NCBI GenBank assembly: GCA_015063485.1
Contig: SVUA01000001.1
Location: forward strand, 124,001-188,000
Reading direction: 5' to 3'
Length of the DNA stretch: 64,000 nt
Source of the DNA: Oscillospiraceae bacterium
Lineage (GTDB): Bacteria; Bacillota; Clostridia; Oscillospirales; CAG-272
Positions 46,909 through 57,296 of the stretch are shown here, piece by piece. A program made the translations under genes and the position numbers. Position 1 is the first letter of the stretch. Each line of letters starts with the position of its first letter. Below the pieces are notes generated by a model. The model was given only the letters and a program-made list of their open reading frames with translations. It was not told where the DNA came from and did no database searches.

Positions 46909-47871
46909 TTAATTGTTATTATGCTTTAATTCATATCTTGTGAGCAAAAATGAGAGGACAAAGCCTATTGCAAGGAGTACGACACCGATCATAATACTTA
47001 GAATAGGATTTCCGTTGCCGTTTGCCCAAGCCGTATATACCTCGTACACGTCGGGGTTGATAAACATAGAGATTATCGAGCCTACCGACATACCTGTTAT
47101 CATAAAGAAAGCGGTCACCTTATGCTTTGCGAGTATTGAAGAAAAGAGTCTCGAGATAAGCACGATACCCGCGATAAAGCCAATTCCGAGAGAAGCGTAA
47201 AGTCCGAGGACTTGAGGATTTTCAAGAATGTATGAAACCGAAACGCTATTGAGTATCGGTCCGAACTGACCGAAAGCCATGAGTATAGCCGTCGCGCTGA
47301 GTCCGGGAACTATCTGTGTTATTGAAACAATAAATCCGAGGGGAATATAGAGTATATAGCGCCATATCGGAAAGCTTGTAAAGGTCGCGGTATCCGACGC
47401 GTCTGCGCCACTCGTAAGGATTATCGAAAGCACACCGATAGCGATAGGTATTATAAGACCTAAGGGGAAAAGTATCGAGCGCGTAGGCGATAGCTTTTGT
47501 CCCTTTATCTCCTGCGTTATTGCGGGAAGCGCGCCGACCATAAGACCGACGAAAAGGCAAACTATCGAGAAAAGATATTTTCCGAATATCTTCTGAATAA
47601 CTATAAAGCCCGCGCCAAAGCCCACGACAGCTCCGAGAGCAAGGGGGATAAGGAAGACTACACAACGCTTGAAATCGTTGAATATATTTCCGAGAGCGTA
47701 GAGCATGGCGGTGTAAAGTCCAAATATAATAGCTATCGTCGAGCCGCTGACACCCGGAACGATGACCGCAAGACCGATGAAAATCCCGAGAACAAAGGTC
47801 AAAAGTTTGCTTTTTGATTTAAGATCGGGAGTTTCAACTTGAATTTTATCCATATTTTCTTTGTTATCCAT
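46909..47871 (-). CDS. DUF368-type polytopic membrane protein
   Basis: LGIFIGLAVIVPGVSGSTIAIIFGLYTAMLYALGNIF; GLSATAILMAFGQF; multiple TMs. Confidence 0.88.
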   Translation of the reverse strand: MDNKENMDKIQVETPDLKSKSKLLTFVLGIFIGLAVIVPGVSGSTIAIIFGLYTAMLYALGNIFNDFKRCVVFLIPLALGAVVGFGAGFIVIQKIFGKYLFSIVCLFVGLMVGALPAITQEIKGQKLSPTRSILFPLGLIIPIAIGVLSIILTSGADASDTATFTSFPIWRYILYIPLGFIVSITQIVPGLSATAILMAFGQFGPILNSVSVSYILENPQVLGLYASLGIGFIAGIVLISRLFSSILAKHKVTAFFMITGMSVGSIISMFINPDVYEVYTAWANGNGNPILSIMIGVVLLAIGFVLSFLLTRYELKHNNN

Positions 47872-48170
47872 TTTTATATCCTTTCATTTGTAGATCGAAA
47901 GAGGAAGATCAGTTCTATTAATTTTAACATATATTTAAATATATGTCAATAGTATGTGAAATGCAAAAAGATAAATATATCTAAAATGAAATTTAAAAAT
48001 TCGCAATTGTTTGTGAAATGTATATTGACTTTCAGGCGAATTTGTGTTATTATTAATGCATAAAGCACATAAAATTCATACAACCAAGCGAAAAAAGAAT
48101 AAAAATCCCCTTAAAAAATTTAAGCAGAGAAATATCTGTTTGAAAATAAAAAATTAAAAAAGGAGAATTT

Positions 48171-49649
48171 ATGAAAACTTTGCTCAGATGTGTGGCTCTT
48201 TTGATCGTGATCATTATGCTTGGAACGGCTTTTCTTGCGTGCGGTAAAAAAGAAGAGCCTCAAACCGAAAACACGGGAGAAACTGTGGCTACGAATGAAG
48301 ACGATGGCTTCAAGATAGCTCCGACAAATTGGGAAAAGACGTTTAAGATACTTGCGCCTAATTGGGGGTGCTACAAGGAATTCTACGAATTTAACGAGGA
48401 GGCAGGCGATACGGGTGAGCCTATCGACATGGCTCTTTATACCCGTACGGAGAGAATAAAATCTCACCTTGGCGTAACTCTTGACTTTGTTATTGACGGT
48501 GGCTTTGACGATGCATTCAATACGATGAAATCGACTATCTCTTCCGGAGATGACGTATATCAGCTTTGCCTCACGCATACCTTTAACAATGTTGCCGCAG
48601 TAGTTACCGACGGATTGGCTTACGACTTTAAGCTTTTTAAGGATATAAATCTTGAGGCTGACTATTGGAATAAAGCGGCTATGGAAGAGCTTGAGATAAA
48701 CTCAGCGTTCTACTACGGACATAGCGATTTTATCCTGTCAGACCCGAACGCTATCTTCTTTAACAAGACCATGCAGGAAAACTATAAGGTTAAAAATCCT
48801 TACGAAATGGTTCGCGACGGTACGTGGACACTTGAAAATATGACTTTGGAATCCTACAAGATCGCCGAGCAAGGTGATAAGTCTTCTAAAAATCTTGGAT
48901 TTGCCGCTATCGGAGAATGGTATTTTATGTCGTTCCTTGATTCTTGCGATACTAATATAGTAATTGACGATGGCGGATATAAAACGCTTAATATGGGCGC
49001 GGACAACGAACGTTACTCAAACGTTTACGATCAGATAGATACGCTTTGCGCAGCGGATTCGTCATTGATATATAACGCGCAGGTTGGCGGTAACGCAGAT
49101 AGCGACAAATCGATATCCAGCGGACGAGTACTGTTTACTCTTATACCCTTACGTCAGGCTAACCAATATCGCGCTACTGAAGTTAAGTTCGGCATACTTC
49201 CTTATCCTAAATACGACGTTGACCAGAAAGAATACCGTTCTTTTGACTGGTCGGGACTTATGTGTGTTCCGCTGAGCATTCAAAATCACGATATGGTAGG
49301 TCAAGTGCTTGAATGTTTGTCTTATTTTAGCGGACATGGAGAAAACGATCTTCATACGGCATATTACGAGAATCTTCTTGGTTCGAAGCTTGCTGAAGCT
49401 CCCGATGATTACGATATGCTTAAGATAATTTTTGGCAATATCGTAACAAACTCTGCTATCAATATGATTCAAGGAGCGGGATCTAACAGTACAACGGAAG
49501 GTCTTGGAGCGCTTGCATATGCATATAAGCACGTTGCTTATGCATATACCGAAAAAGGTGCCGGCAATAAGCCTGACGGTATAGCTGTTCAGTGGGCATC
49601 TCACAAGGATCTTGCACAGAAGGCGCTTGACAACACAGTCAATAGTTAA
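48171..49649 (+). CDS. Extracellular solute-binding-like lipoprotein (stand-alone)
   Basis: Signal peptide with lipobox AFLACG; SBP-like fold signatures; no permease adjacent. Confidence 0.75.
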   Translation: MKTLLRCVALLIVIIMLGTAFLACGKKEEPQTENTGETVATNEDDGFKIAPTNWEKTFKILAPNWGCYKEFYEFNEEAGDTGEPIDMALYTRTERIKSHLGVTLDFVIDGGFDDAFNTMKSTISSGDDVYQLCLTHTFNNVAAVVTDGLAYDFKLFKDINLEADYWNKAAMEELEINSAFYYGHSDFILSDPNAIFFNKTMQENYKVKNPYEMVRDGTWTLENMTLESYKIAEQGDKSSKNLGFAAIGEWYFMSFLDSCDTNIVIDDGGYKTLNMGADNERYSNVYDQIDTLCAADSSLIYNAQVGGNADSDKSISSGRVLFTLIPLRQANQYRATEVKFGILPYPKYDVDQKEYRSFDWSGLMCVPLSIQNHDMVGQVLECLSYFSGHGENDLHTAYYENLLGSKLAEAPDDYDMLKIIFGNIVTNSAINMIQGAGSNSTTEGLGALAYAYKHVAYAYTEKGAGNKPDGIAVQWASHKDLAQKALDNTVNS

Positions 49650-49667
49650 AAATATAAACAAATATTT

Positions 49668-49698
49668 CGGAGCGGTCATTCGACCGCTCCGTTTTTTG
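49668..49698 (+). terminator. Rho-independent terminator
   Basis: cggagcggtc-attc-gaccgctccg followed by tttttt. Confidence 0.9.
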
Positions 49699-49781
49699 CA
49701 AAAAACACTTGATAAAGTTTAATTGATGTGTTATAATGATGACAAGCCTATTTGCTTGCAAAATAAAAAGGAGGTGCAGTT

Positions 49782-50525
49782 ATGGAGTGTACTCCTCAAA
49801 AGCCGTTGACAGATTCCGAAAGAGCCGCTATTGATTACATAAATAAGCAGAGGTATATCATAAATCTGCTTTCAATAGAGGATATCGCGGCGGGAGCTTT
49901 TGTTTCTAACGCTACTGTTTCCAGAGCTATACGCAAGTGCGGATTTTCCTCTTTTTCGGAGATGAAATACCGTCTTTCCGAGGAAGCGAAGGACAACGCG
50001 GAAACGTATGAGATGAACCGTGTGCTTTCAAAATCCTATACCGAATGTGTCGAGACGATAAAGCGTATCGATATACCGTCGGTTATTAAGGTCGCGCAAA
50101 TGATAAGAGAAGCGTCGCTCGTTTATCTTATAGCAAACGGCATTACGTCTCTTATAGCAAACGAATTCGCAATACAGCTTCAATGTCAGAAGATAAGAGT
50201 GTGTGTTATCTCTGACTCTGTAATGATGCGAAAGATGGACCTTTTTGCTACGGAGGACGATCTTGTTTTTGCGATCTCGGTAAAAAATTCCGCACCTGAG
50301 GTTGCCATAGGCGCGCGTCTTGCAAGGAAAAAGGGCGCAAAGGTCGTTTCTTGCTGTTGCACACCGGGAACGGAGCTTGACGAGGTATCGGACATAATGC
50401 TCTACGGATACAGCCAGCCGATCTACCCGAATCTCCTTTTCGGAGGTGCTTCGCGTCTCGGACTTATGATAATTACGCGAACCATCGTAGAGTATATGGC
50501 GAGCGAAAATGATGAAAATGATTAA
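49782..50525 (+). CDS. MurR/RpiR-family transcriptional regulator
   Basis: N-terminal HTH SIEDIAAGAFVSNATVSRAIRKCGFSSFSEMKYRL and C-terminal SIS domain. Confidence 0.9.
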   Translation: MECTPQKPLTDSERAAIDYINKQRYIINLLSIEDIAAGAFVSNATVSRAIRKCGFSSFSEMKYRLSEEAKDNAETYEMNRVLSKSYTECVETIKRIDIPSVIKVAQMIREASLVYLIANGITSLIANEFAIQLQCQKIRVCVISDSVMMRKMDLFATEDDLVFAISVKNSAPEVAIGARLARKKGAKVVSCCCTPGTELDEVSDIMLYGYSQPIYPNLLFGGASRLGLMIITRTIVEYMASENDEND

Positions 50526-50532
50526 AATAAAC

Positions 50533-50572
50533 AAAAACGGCAAGTTTTAAAAGCTTGCCGTTTTCTTTTGTT
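50533..50572 (+). terminator. Rho-independent terminator
   Basis: aaacggcaagttttaaaagcttgccgttttctttt. Confidence 0.8.
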
Positions 50573-50590
50573 TGTTGACCGATAGAAAGG

Positions 50591-51523
50591 TCAACCTTTG
50601 GCGTGTATTGTGTTAGATTGCGAGATCTCACCCGTTGTGATATCGACCATGACGCATTTTAGATTTTCATAATAAGTATTATCAACGAACCAATATAAGC
50701 AAACGTGATATTTCTCTCCGTCCCTATAAGCATCAAAACGATAACGGTATCCTGTTTCTTCGTCAAAACTGCCGTTTTCTATATTCCAATGCTTTGAGGC
50801 AAGTTCGATAGCCTTTCCTTCGTTGAGCGCAGACATATCAATAGGTGTAAACTCTATGGCTGTTTTTTGGTTTTGACCAATATATTCATAATATTTCTCT
50901 TCCGTGACTTCTACACCGTCAACGTAGAATTTATGATAGTTTTCGTTTCTGTAAAGCTCTTGGAATTTAAGCCTTCCGTTTACAAACGAAATTCTGCTGA
51001 CGCCGTATTCATTTATGTTATTTTCATAATGACGCCAAGAAAAAGAGCCGTCGGCGTAGAGGGTTTGCATGGCATCATATAAAAAATCAAAGCCGTACAC
51101 GAGATCGTTTTCATAGTGAAGAATTACTTTTTTTCCATTGTTTACGACTATCATTTCATCAATTCCGTCTTTGTCCATATCAATGATAGCTTGAGTTGCG
51201 TTGTTGTATTGACCGAAATTATATATTTTTTTGATGTATATCTCGTCGAATTCTTTGGAATTGTGAAGCGGGTATTTCAGAGTACGCTCGTTGTTCAACA
51301 CCGCGATATACGCTTTCATCGCAAGCTCCTTTTTGGAAAGCGTAGGCTTTGTTTGGGTTGAGGGAGCCTTATTTACACCGTTGTTTTTCGAAGTTGAAGC
51401 TTTGTCGCTTGCGTAAGTGGTCTCGTCAGTCGTTTTTTCGTTCATTTTGTCCGTGCCTTTTTCGCAAGAAAACAGGCTTAGGCACATCAAAAAGCAAAGA
51501 GTAAAAGCAAGTATTTTTTTCAT
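50591..51523 (-). CDS. Uncharacterised lipoprotein
   Basis: MKKILAFTLCFLMCLSLFSCEKGTDK lipoprotein signal; Thr/Ser-rich linker; no recognised domain. Confidence 0.75.
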   Translation of the reverse strand: MKKILAFTLCFLMCLSLFSCEKGTDKMNEKTTDETTYASDKASTSKNNGVNKAPSTQTKPTLSKKELAMKAYIAVLNNERTLKYPLHNSKEFDEIYIKKIYNFGQYNNATQAIIDMDKDGIDEMIVVNNGKKVILHYENDLVYGFDFLYDAMQTLYADGSFSWRHYENNINEYGVSRISFVNGRLKFQELYRNENYHKFYVDGVEVTEEKYYEYIGQNQKTAIEFTPIDMSALNEGKAIELASKHWNIENGSFDEETGYRYRFDAYRDGEKYHVCLYWFVDNTYYENLKCVMVDITTGEISQSNTIHAKG

Positions 51524-51674
51524 AAATATCCCCCGTATCGTTTGTTGTGATTTTAGTATAGCATACCTAAAAAAGCAAGTCAATAGGGTGGGGGAAAGTT
51601 TTTTTAAAAGGCATTTTTTTATAGAAAAGTGGGGAAAAACAGAAAATATCCTTCGAAAAGATATAAGAGTTTTT

Positions 51675-52511
51675 TTATTTTGCGTCGCGTGATGTTTTGT
51701 TTTGTCTGTATTCACTTGGCAAGATACCAAATTGTTTTTTAAATGTCTTTGCGAAATAAGACTTGCTGTTGAAGCCGCAACTTTGAGCTACTTCGGAGAT
51801 GCTTATTTTGTTTGTGATCAAAAGTCTTTTCGACATCTCGCATCGTAATTTGTTCAAATAAGATACGAATGTAAATCCCGTTATAGTACGAAATTCATGC
51901 GCGAAATAATACTTATTAAGACCAACATGGTTGGCGACATCGTCTAAAGAAATATCTTTTTCATAATTTGTGCTTATAAAATCGATAGCTTTTTTTATTG
52001 AAGAGGATATCTTTGAATCTGTGTGCTCGAAATCTCTCGGAGTGCTGTGCTCAAGGCAGAGATGCTTCATTATCTGAAGAACGATCGCTCGGATCTTTAA
52101 CGTGCGGTACGGTGAAGAGGTGGGAAGACTCCATTCGTGAGACAGTTCTTCCATTAGACTTGAGATGTTTTCGTCAACGAAATGGTTGTCAAACTCAAGA
52201 AAGCTTGAATCAAATCCGTTTGAAATGCAGAAGCTTCTGTCAATTATCAAGCACCTGTATGAAAATTTTTTTGATTCGGCAGAAAACGAAAGAAGGTGAT
52301 TTGCGTTTATTACCGCAAGTTCTCCAAGCTTTGTGTAAATGCGTTCCGAATCGCTTGTGATCAGTCCACAGCCCTCCGTGGTTTGCAATAGCTCAATGTT
52401 TTTATGCCAATTTGTTCTGCCAAAACTCAAATCTTTTATAAGTGTAAAATTTTCATGATAAATTATCGGTAGTTCAGAATTTTCGAGATTATGGTTTTCA
52501 TATAAATTCAT
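51675..52511 (-). CDS. AraC-family transcriptional regulator
   Basis: C-terminal HTH VANHVGLNKYYFAHEFRTITGFTFVSYLNKLRCEMSKRLLITNKISISEVAQSCGFNSKSYFAKTFKKQFG. Confidence 0.92.
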   Translation of the reverse strand: MNLYENHNLENSELPIIYHENFTLIKDLSFGRTNWHKNIELLQTTEGCGLITSDSERIYTKLGELAVINANHLLSFSAESKKFSYRCLIIDRSFCISNGFDSSFLEFDNHFVDENISSLMEELSHEWSLPTSSPYRTLKIRAIVLQIMKHLCLEHSTPRDFEHTDSKISSSIKKAIDFISTNYEKDISLDDVANHVGLNKYYFAHEFRTITGFTFVSYLNKLRCEMSKRLLITNKISISEVAQSCGFNSKSYFAKTFKKQFGILPSEYRQNKTSRDAK

Positions 52512-52553
52512 TTTTTCTCCAAATTAAACAAAAATATACGCCGAAAAAGCAAT

Positions 52554-53092
52554 AGGCATACTTTGAGCGCAATAGCGCACAGCCTCTTTGGGGATTTGAA
52601 AATTGGTATCTTGATTATAACAGATGCGGCGGAGGTATAACCGATATACATATCCATGATGTCGATATTGTAAGATATCTTTTCGGAGAGCCCGATGCGG
52701 TAAGCTGCCGCGCAAGCGATTGCCATACAAGATACGATCTTATGCATACAGATCTTTATTACGAAAAAACTCCGATAACCGCACACGGCGGCTGGTCTGG
52801 CGGCAGAATAAAGTTTGCTGCTTCCTATAAGGTGGATTTTGAAAAGGCGAGCGTTCTTTACGAGGGCGGTAAAGTTACCGTTTATCCCTCTGATGTAGAA
52901 CAAGAGCCGTTCAATCCCGAATTCAGCGGCTACGGATGGTACACGGGCGAGATAGCTTTCTTCTGCGACGTTGTTGCGGGCAGGGTAGTAAATACTAAGA
53001 ATCCCGCGTCGAGCGCGGCGAATACCGTTCGGCTTGTCGAGGCTATGAAGCGCAGCGCTGATATGGGCGGAGCGATGGTTAAGTTTGATTGA
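52554..53092 (+). pseudogene. 5'-truncated Gfo/Idh/MocA-family oxidoreductase remnant
   Basis: Frame reads AYFERNSAQPLWGFENWYLDYNRCGGGITDIHIHDVDIVRYLFGEPDAV... to VKFD; no NAD-binding Rossmann half and no plausible start; in-frame stop just upstream. Confidence 0.8.
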
Positions 53093-53103
53093 CGATAAAA
53101 GGG

Positions 53104-53133
53104 AACGTCCCGCGCATTGCGCGGGACGTTTTT
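53104..53133 (+). terminator. Rho-independent terminator after pseudogene
   Basis: aacgtcccgcgc-att-gcgcgggacgtt followed by ttt. Confidence 0.85.
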
Positions 53134-53230
53134 AGAATAGAGCGTCAAACCTTTTTGAAAATTAAATATTGACAATACAAATTAAACGTGATATAATATT
53201 AAAGCATAATTTAAGTGGCAAATTTAATAT

Positions 53231-53313
53231 GCGGGCGTGGCGGAATTGGCAGACGCGCAAGATTTAGGATCTTGTGTTAATTCGTGCAGGTTCAAGTCCT
53301 GTCGCCCGCACCA
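53231..53313 (+). tRNA. tRNA-Leu (UAG anticodon), CCA encoded
   Basis: gcgggcg acceptor / cgcccgc, D arm tggcggaattggcaga, anticodon stem caaga-tttagga-tcttg, long variable arm, GGTTCAAGTCC, terminal cca. Confidence 0.95.
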
Positions 53314-53369
53314 TCGAAAGCCTTGAAAACACTACGTTTTCGACGCTTTTCTCTTTCAAAAATGTTAGA

Positions 53370-53420
53370 GCAGACACGTAACAGCTGTGTATCAGCTTGT
53401 GTTACGTGTCTGCCATTTTT
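53370..53420. terminator. Strong hairpin downstream of tRNA-Leu
   Basis: gcagacacgtaaca (53370-53383) / tgttacgtgtctgc (53400-53413), with internal agctg/cagct, followed by catttttg. Confidence 0.6.
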
Positions 53421-53489
53421 GTATTCTGAAAACCACCAGCACACACGGCTGGTGGTCATTACTTTCGTAAGGAGTCGTGTATTGCTTTT

Positions 53490-55439
53490 TTAAGTCAGGG
53501 GGATATCTATCTTTGGATCGGCAATAACACTTTCCCAATCATTTCCAAAATGCTTTTGCCATCGTTCAAGGTCATATTTATTACCGTCCTTGTTTATCCA
53601 AAGAATCGGTGGTTTATTTTCTGTGCTCCACAATGTATTCCGCCGTGCCAACAACCGTTGAGGTGATTTTATCACGCCATATATCGGCGAGTTGTCTGTA
53701 ATAAAAACATTTTCTTCGAACAGTATCTGATCATGATCCTCTTCTTTGCTAACACGGATGCAAGAGGTATCTCCGCCAAATAATAAATTGCCTCTTACCG
53801 TGTTGTGAGATCCATAGTGCAAATGGAAGCACTCTCTACCTGTACGATATACAACGTTTCTCTCAACGGATACGTAACTCGATCCTTCATCAAGGTATAT
53901 TCCCCATGCTCCATAGCTAAAGCATTTTACATCGTGTATCCTGTTTTCAGAGACTACCGTACCGCGTTGCTTACCCAAAAGATATATAGCGCCAAGATCC
54001 GAGAGATTTCCCTTTCCGATATTGTATATGTGGTTCTTTTTTATTATACATCCATAGGTTGTACTTTCCGAGTACCCCCAAATCCATCCCACAGAAATTC
54101 CCGAATATTCCAAATCGTATATCTCATTTTCCGATATTTCACAGTTGTTTGCGTGCATGATCAGAATACCGCACCCTGCCAGATATCGTTTATCGCACTC
54201 ATAAATGCGGTTATTTCGGATAATACAATTTGAAACCGCAAGCGTTTTATCTTTAACAAGTTCCTCCGCATCACCGCCACATATACGTATTCCTCCGGCG
54301 GACAAATCATATATCCTATTATTTTCGATACGTATATTGTCACACCCACAAAGAATTTCTATCCCGTAGACTCCTGCGCCGTGAATATCGCAATTATATA
54401 TTCCGCATCGTTTAGCATTTTTAAAGAGGATTGCGCCCGGAGCATAGCATGCGGACTGTATGTCACTTGCAAACATTTCCGAGTCAGGAGTTTTGTCTGT
54501 ATAATGATATTTGACAGTACTTACGTATTCGCTCTTGGTGCAGGTCAATTCAAGATCACGAACAAATATATCCTCGCCTGAAATCACAAATAACCTATCG
54601 GAGATTGGCGCAACCGCTTCTATATTTTCATGTGATATATCATCACTCGTTGGAATATAGTAAACAGTACGTGTCTTTCTGTCAAGATACCACTGTCCTT
54701 TCTCCTCAAAGCAATTCGGTATATGGGATAAATAATATTGAGGCGCTGCGTTGGGATTTTCGTCATAGGATGAGCTTATCGCAAAACGAGAGGTATATTT
54801 CATAACCAGCTTACCGTTATTCTTATCATAGCTTTCAATCGGGGAATGCTCATCCACCCAAAAATGATTGTAGTTTATTATTGCATCTTCAACATTATCT
54901 ATTCCCGACAGATCATCGGGATCAACTAAAAACCACTTAGACGAGCACTTTATATGTTCACTTGAAACATGCTTCCCTTTGAGACAATTTTCGGCATCAG
55001 CTATCCTAAGAGTTCCCCCCTTTGGAAAACGCGTGACCTTAGCGCGCTCTCCGTTTACATAAAGGTCGGTAAAAGCTATCGAAATATTTTCGGGCACGTA
55101 TGCACACAAACATGGCTTACCGTTAAATTCACTTTTTTTCCAATTACTGAGGCATACGCCTCCAACAATACGCTTTCTCTGTCCGTAAGAACTAAGCGTT
55201 ACACCGTATAACCCCGAAAGATCGATCGGACAAGATAAAAAATAGTCATCGACGAATGATATGGTAATAGGACGATCATATCCTATCTGTCTGTATCCCT
55301 TTATAACTTCCACGGCGCGTTCAACCGTTTTATAAGGTCCGTTCCCCTTTTTATCTTCTTTTGGAGATGTGCCTGAAAATAAATCGTTTCCCGACACTTG
55401 AGACACAAAAAATGTTGATATATTTTTCAAATCTATCAT
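53490..55439 (-). CDS. Right-handed parallel beta-helix repeat protein (polysaccharide-active-like)
   Basis: Repeated N-x-I/C-x-N-N-x-I-Y pattern (CDNIRIENNRIYDLSAGGIRICGG..., NCIIRNNRIYECDKRYLAGCGI, NNCEISENEIYDLEYSGISVGW). Confidence 0.85.
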   Translation of the reverse strand: MIDLKNISTFFVSQVSGNDLFSGTSPKEDKKGNGPYKTVERAVEVIKGYRQIGYDRPITISFVDDYFLSCPIDLSGLYGVTLSSYGQRKRIVGGVCLSNWKKSEFNGKPCLCAYVPENISIAFTDLYVNGERAKVTRFPKGGTLRIADAENCLKGKHVSSEHIKCSSKWFLVDPDDLSGIDNVEDAIINYNHFWVDEHSPIESYDKNNGKLVMKYTSRFAISSSYDENPNAAPQYYLSHIPNCFEEKGQWYLDRKTRTVYYIPTSDDISHENIEAVAPISDRLFVISGEDIFVRDLELTCTKSEYVSTVKYHYTDKTPDSEMFASDIQSACYAPGAILFKNAKRCGIYNCDIHGAGVYGIEILCGCDNIRIENNRIYDLSAGGIRICGGDAEELVKDKTLAVSNCIIRNNRIYECDKRYLAGCGILIMHANNCEISENEIYDLEYSGISVGWIWGYSESTTYGCIIKKNHIYNIGKGNLSDLGAIYLLGKQRGTVVSENRIHDVKCFSYGAWGIYLDEGSSYVSVERNVVYRTGRECFHLHYGSHNTVRGNLLFGGDTSCIRVSKEEDHDQILFEENVFITDNSPIYGVIKSPQRLLARRNTLWSTENKPPILWINKDGNKYDLERWQKHFGNDWESVIADPKIDIPLT

Positions 55440-55477
55440 AATTCCTCCCTGAATTTTTTATTTGAATATTTAGATAA

Positions 55478-56389
55478 TTATATTACTACGGCAACACAGG
55501 CAACGGCAGCCGCAATGTAGGCAAACACGCCTAACCTTTCTCTGAATATCAACGATCCTACCAATCCAACGATAATCCCCAGTGCTGAGGATATCGGCGA
55601 ATATATCGAAACGTCTAACTGCGCTACGATCAATACGCTTACGAGGGACGATATATTGGAGCATACGGTGTTTCCTCCAATTGCGATAAGCTTCTTGGGA
55701 TGCAATAATTCGGCAGAATTCTTGAATTCTCCCTTTTTTTGTATACACTCCGCCATAAAAATGGTCAAAGCGACGATCAGTAAAAATACGTTTGTAAGGA
55801 AGAAAAAAGAATTTTCATCGGTTACCTTTTTCGACATAGCAAAGGCTTTAAGCACCACGGTATTTGCGCACCCACAGACAGTAATGATAGTTATTATTAT
55901 AGCAAGAGAAAAAAGATCTCCCTTTTTTCTTTCCATCGTTGGCTTTATTGCGCTCTCTTTCTTTTTTTGATCAAAAAATACGAACACGATGGCAACAAGC
56001 ATAATGATAAGACGAATGATATTTAACCGATCCACCTTTTCAGTGAAAAAAATCCATCCTACAATGGCAGTACATATCATTCCGCAAGAGCTCGACACTA
56101 CGTTCACGTTGGAAATACTTGCATATCTGTAAACAACAACGCCCGATATGATAGATACTGCGGCTATAACCGCATATATGACCGAGTAAAGAAATGTGGC
56201 TCTGTTTACGGCTATTTTGAAGCTCCCGAATATTCCGAAGAATAAACAGGCAACAAAGCTGTTTATTATAAGAATAAGTGAATATTTTGCAACGGAATTT
56301 TGGGTCAATATGTTACTGCATAGCTTTAAAAAGGCTTTTGAGCCGAGACTAACAACTGCCGTAATCAAAAACAAAAGCGGAATACTCAT
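55478..56389 (-). CDS. EamA/DMT-family transporter-like membrane protein
   Basis: ~10 predicted TM helices in two halves; ...ISSALGIIVGLVGSLIFRERLGVFAYIAAAVACVAVVI C-terminus. Confidence 0.78.
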   Translation of the reverse strand: MSIPLLFLITAVVSLGSKAFLKLCSNILTQNSVAKYSLILIINSFVACLFFGIFGSFKIAVNRATFLYSVIYAVIAAVSIISGVVVYRYASISNVNVVSSSCGMICTAIVGWIFFTEKVDRLNIIRLIIMLVAIVFVFFDQKKKESAIKPTMERKKGDLFSLAIIITIITVCGCANTVVLKAFAMSKKVTDENSFFFLTNVFLLIVALTIFMAECIQKKGEFKNSAELLHPKKLIAIGGNTVCSNISSLVSVLIVAQLDVSIYSPISSALGIIVGLVGSLIFRERLGVFAYIAAAVACVAVVI

Positions 56390-56504
56390 TGCTCCCTCCT
56401 TTTTAGTTGGATCAAAAGTTTTTTAAAATTATATCAAAAACGCTTTACTATTGCAAGTCATATATGGTATAATAAATAGACATATTTTAGCGAGGTTTTG
56501 GATT

Positions 56505-57296
56505 ATGGAAAAGGAAATTATGATAAAGGACGGAAATATTGATTATTTGTTTTCCTCCGCAAAGCATATAGACGTAGAATGTGTAACTCATATTCACATA
56601 ACTATGGAAATAGTTATTGTCACGGACGGAGAATTAAATATGACGATAAACGGCAAAGAATACGTCATACCAAAGGGCTACGGTGTATTTATACCGCCGC
56701 TTGAGCCGCATACCTTTCATTCACAAAATCCAAATCAATGCCACGTACTTATGTTCTCCGAGGAGCTCATAGAATATTTTTCCGAATTTACTAAAGCTCA
56801 TTCGTTTGACAGACATATTTTTCCCGTTTCAAATGCCTCAATAGAGCTTGTAAACACTATCCTGACGAATGAGACAAACAATGTTGATTGGATAAGCGCA
56901 AATGCGGTTATAGCTCCTCTTTGTTATGATATTATTCATAACTGTGAAATTAAAGAAAGAAGAACCCCTTTTGACGAGACGGCATACCGCATATTTGAAT
57001 ACATTAACACCCACTTTTGCGAAAACATTACTTTGGATCACATTTCCCATGCAGTCGGAGTTCATCCCGTAACCGTCAGCAAGATTTTCTCCAAACAAAC
57101 CAGACACGGATTTTCCTATTATCTCCAATATGCTCGCTGTACTTATGCGGCAAAGCTTATAAAAACAAAAAGCCTTACTCTTTCGGAAATTGCTTACGAA
57201 TCGGGCTTCGGTTGTATTCGCAGCTTCAATCGAGCCTTTCTTAATGTATATGGTATCACCCCTACAGAATATAAAAATCAAATAAATATAATATAA
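56505..57296 (+). CDS. AraC-family transcriptional regulator
   Basis: Cupin N-term and HTH ISHAVGVHPVTVSKIFSKQTRHGFSYYLQYARCTYAAKLIKTKSLTLSEIAYESGFGCIRSFNRAF. Confidence 0.92.
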   Translation: MEKEIMIKDGNIDYLFSSAKHIDVECVTHIHITMEIVIVTDGELNMTINGKEYVIPKGYGVFIPPLEPHTFHSQNPNQCHVLMFSEELIEYFSEFTKAHSFDRHIFPVSNASIELVNTILTNETNNVDWISANAVIAPLCYDIIHNCEIKERRTPFDETAYRIFEYINTHFCENITLDHISHAVGVHPVTVSKIFSKQTRHGFSYYLQYARCTYAAKLIKTKSLTLSEIAYESGFGCIRSFNRAFLNVYGITPTEYKNQINII

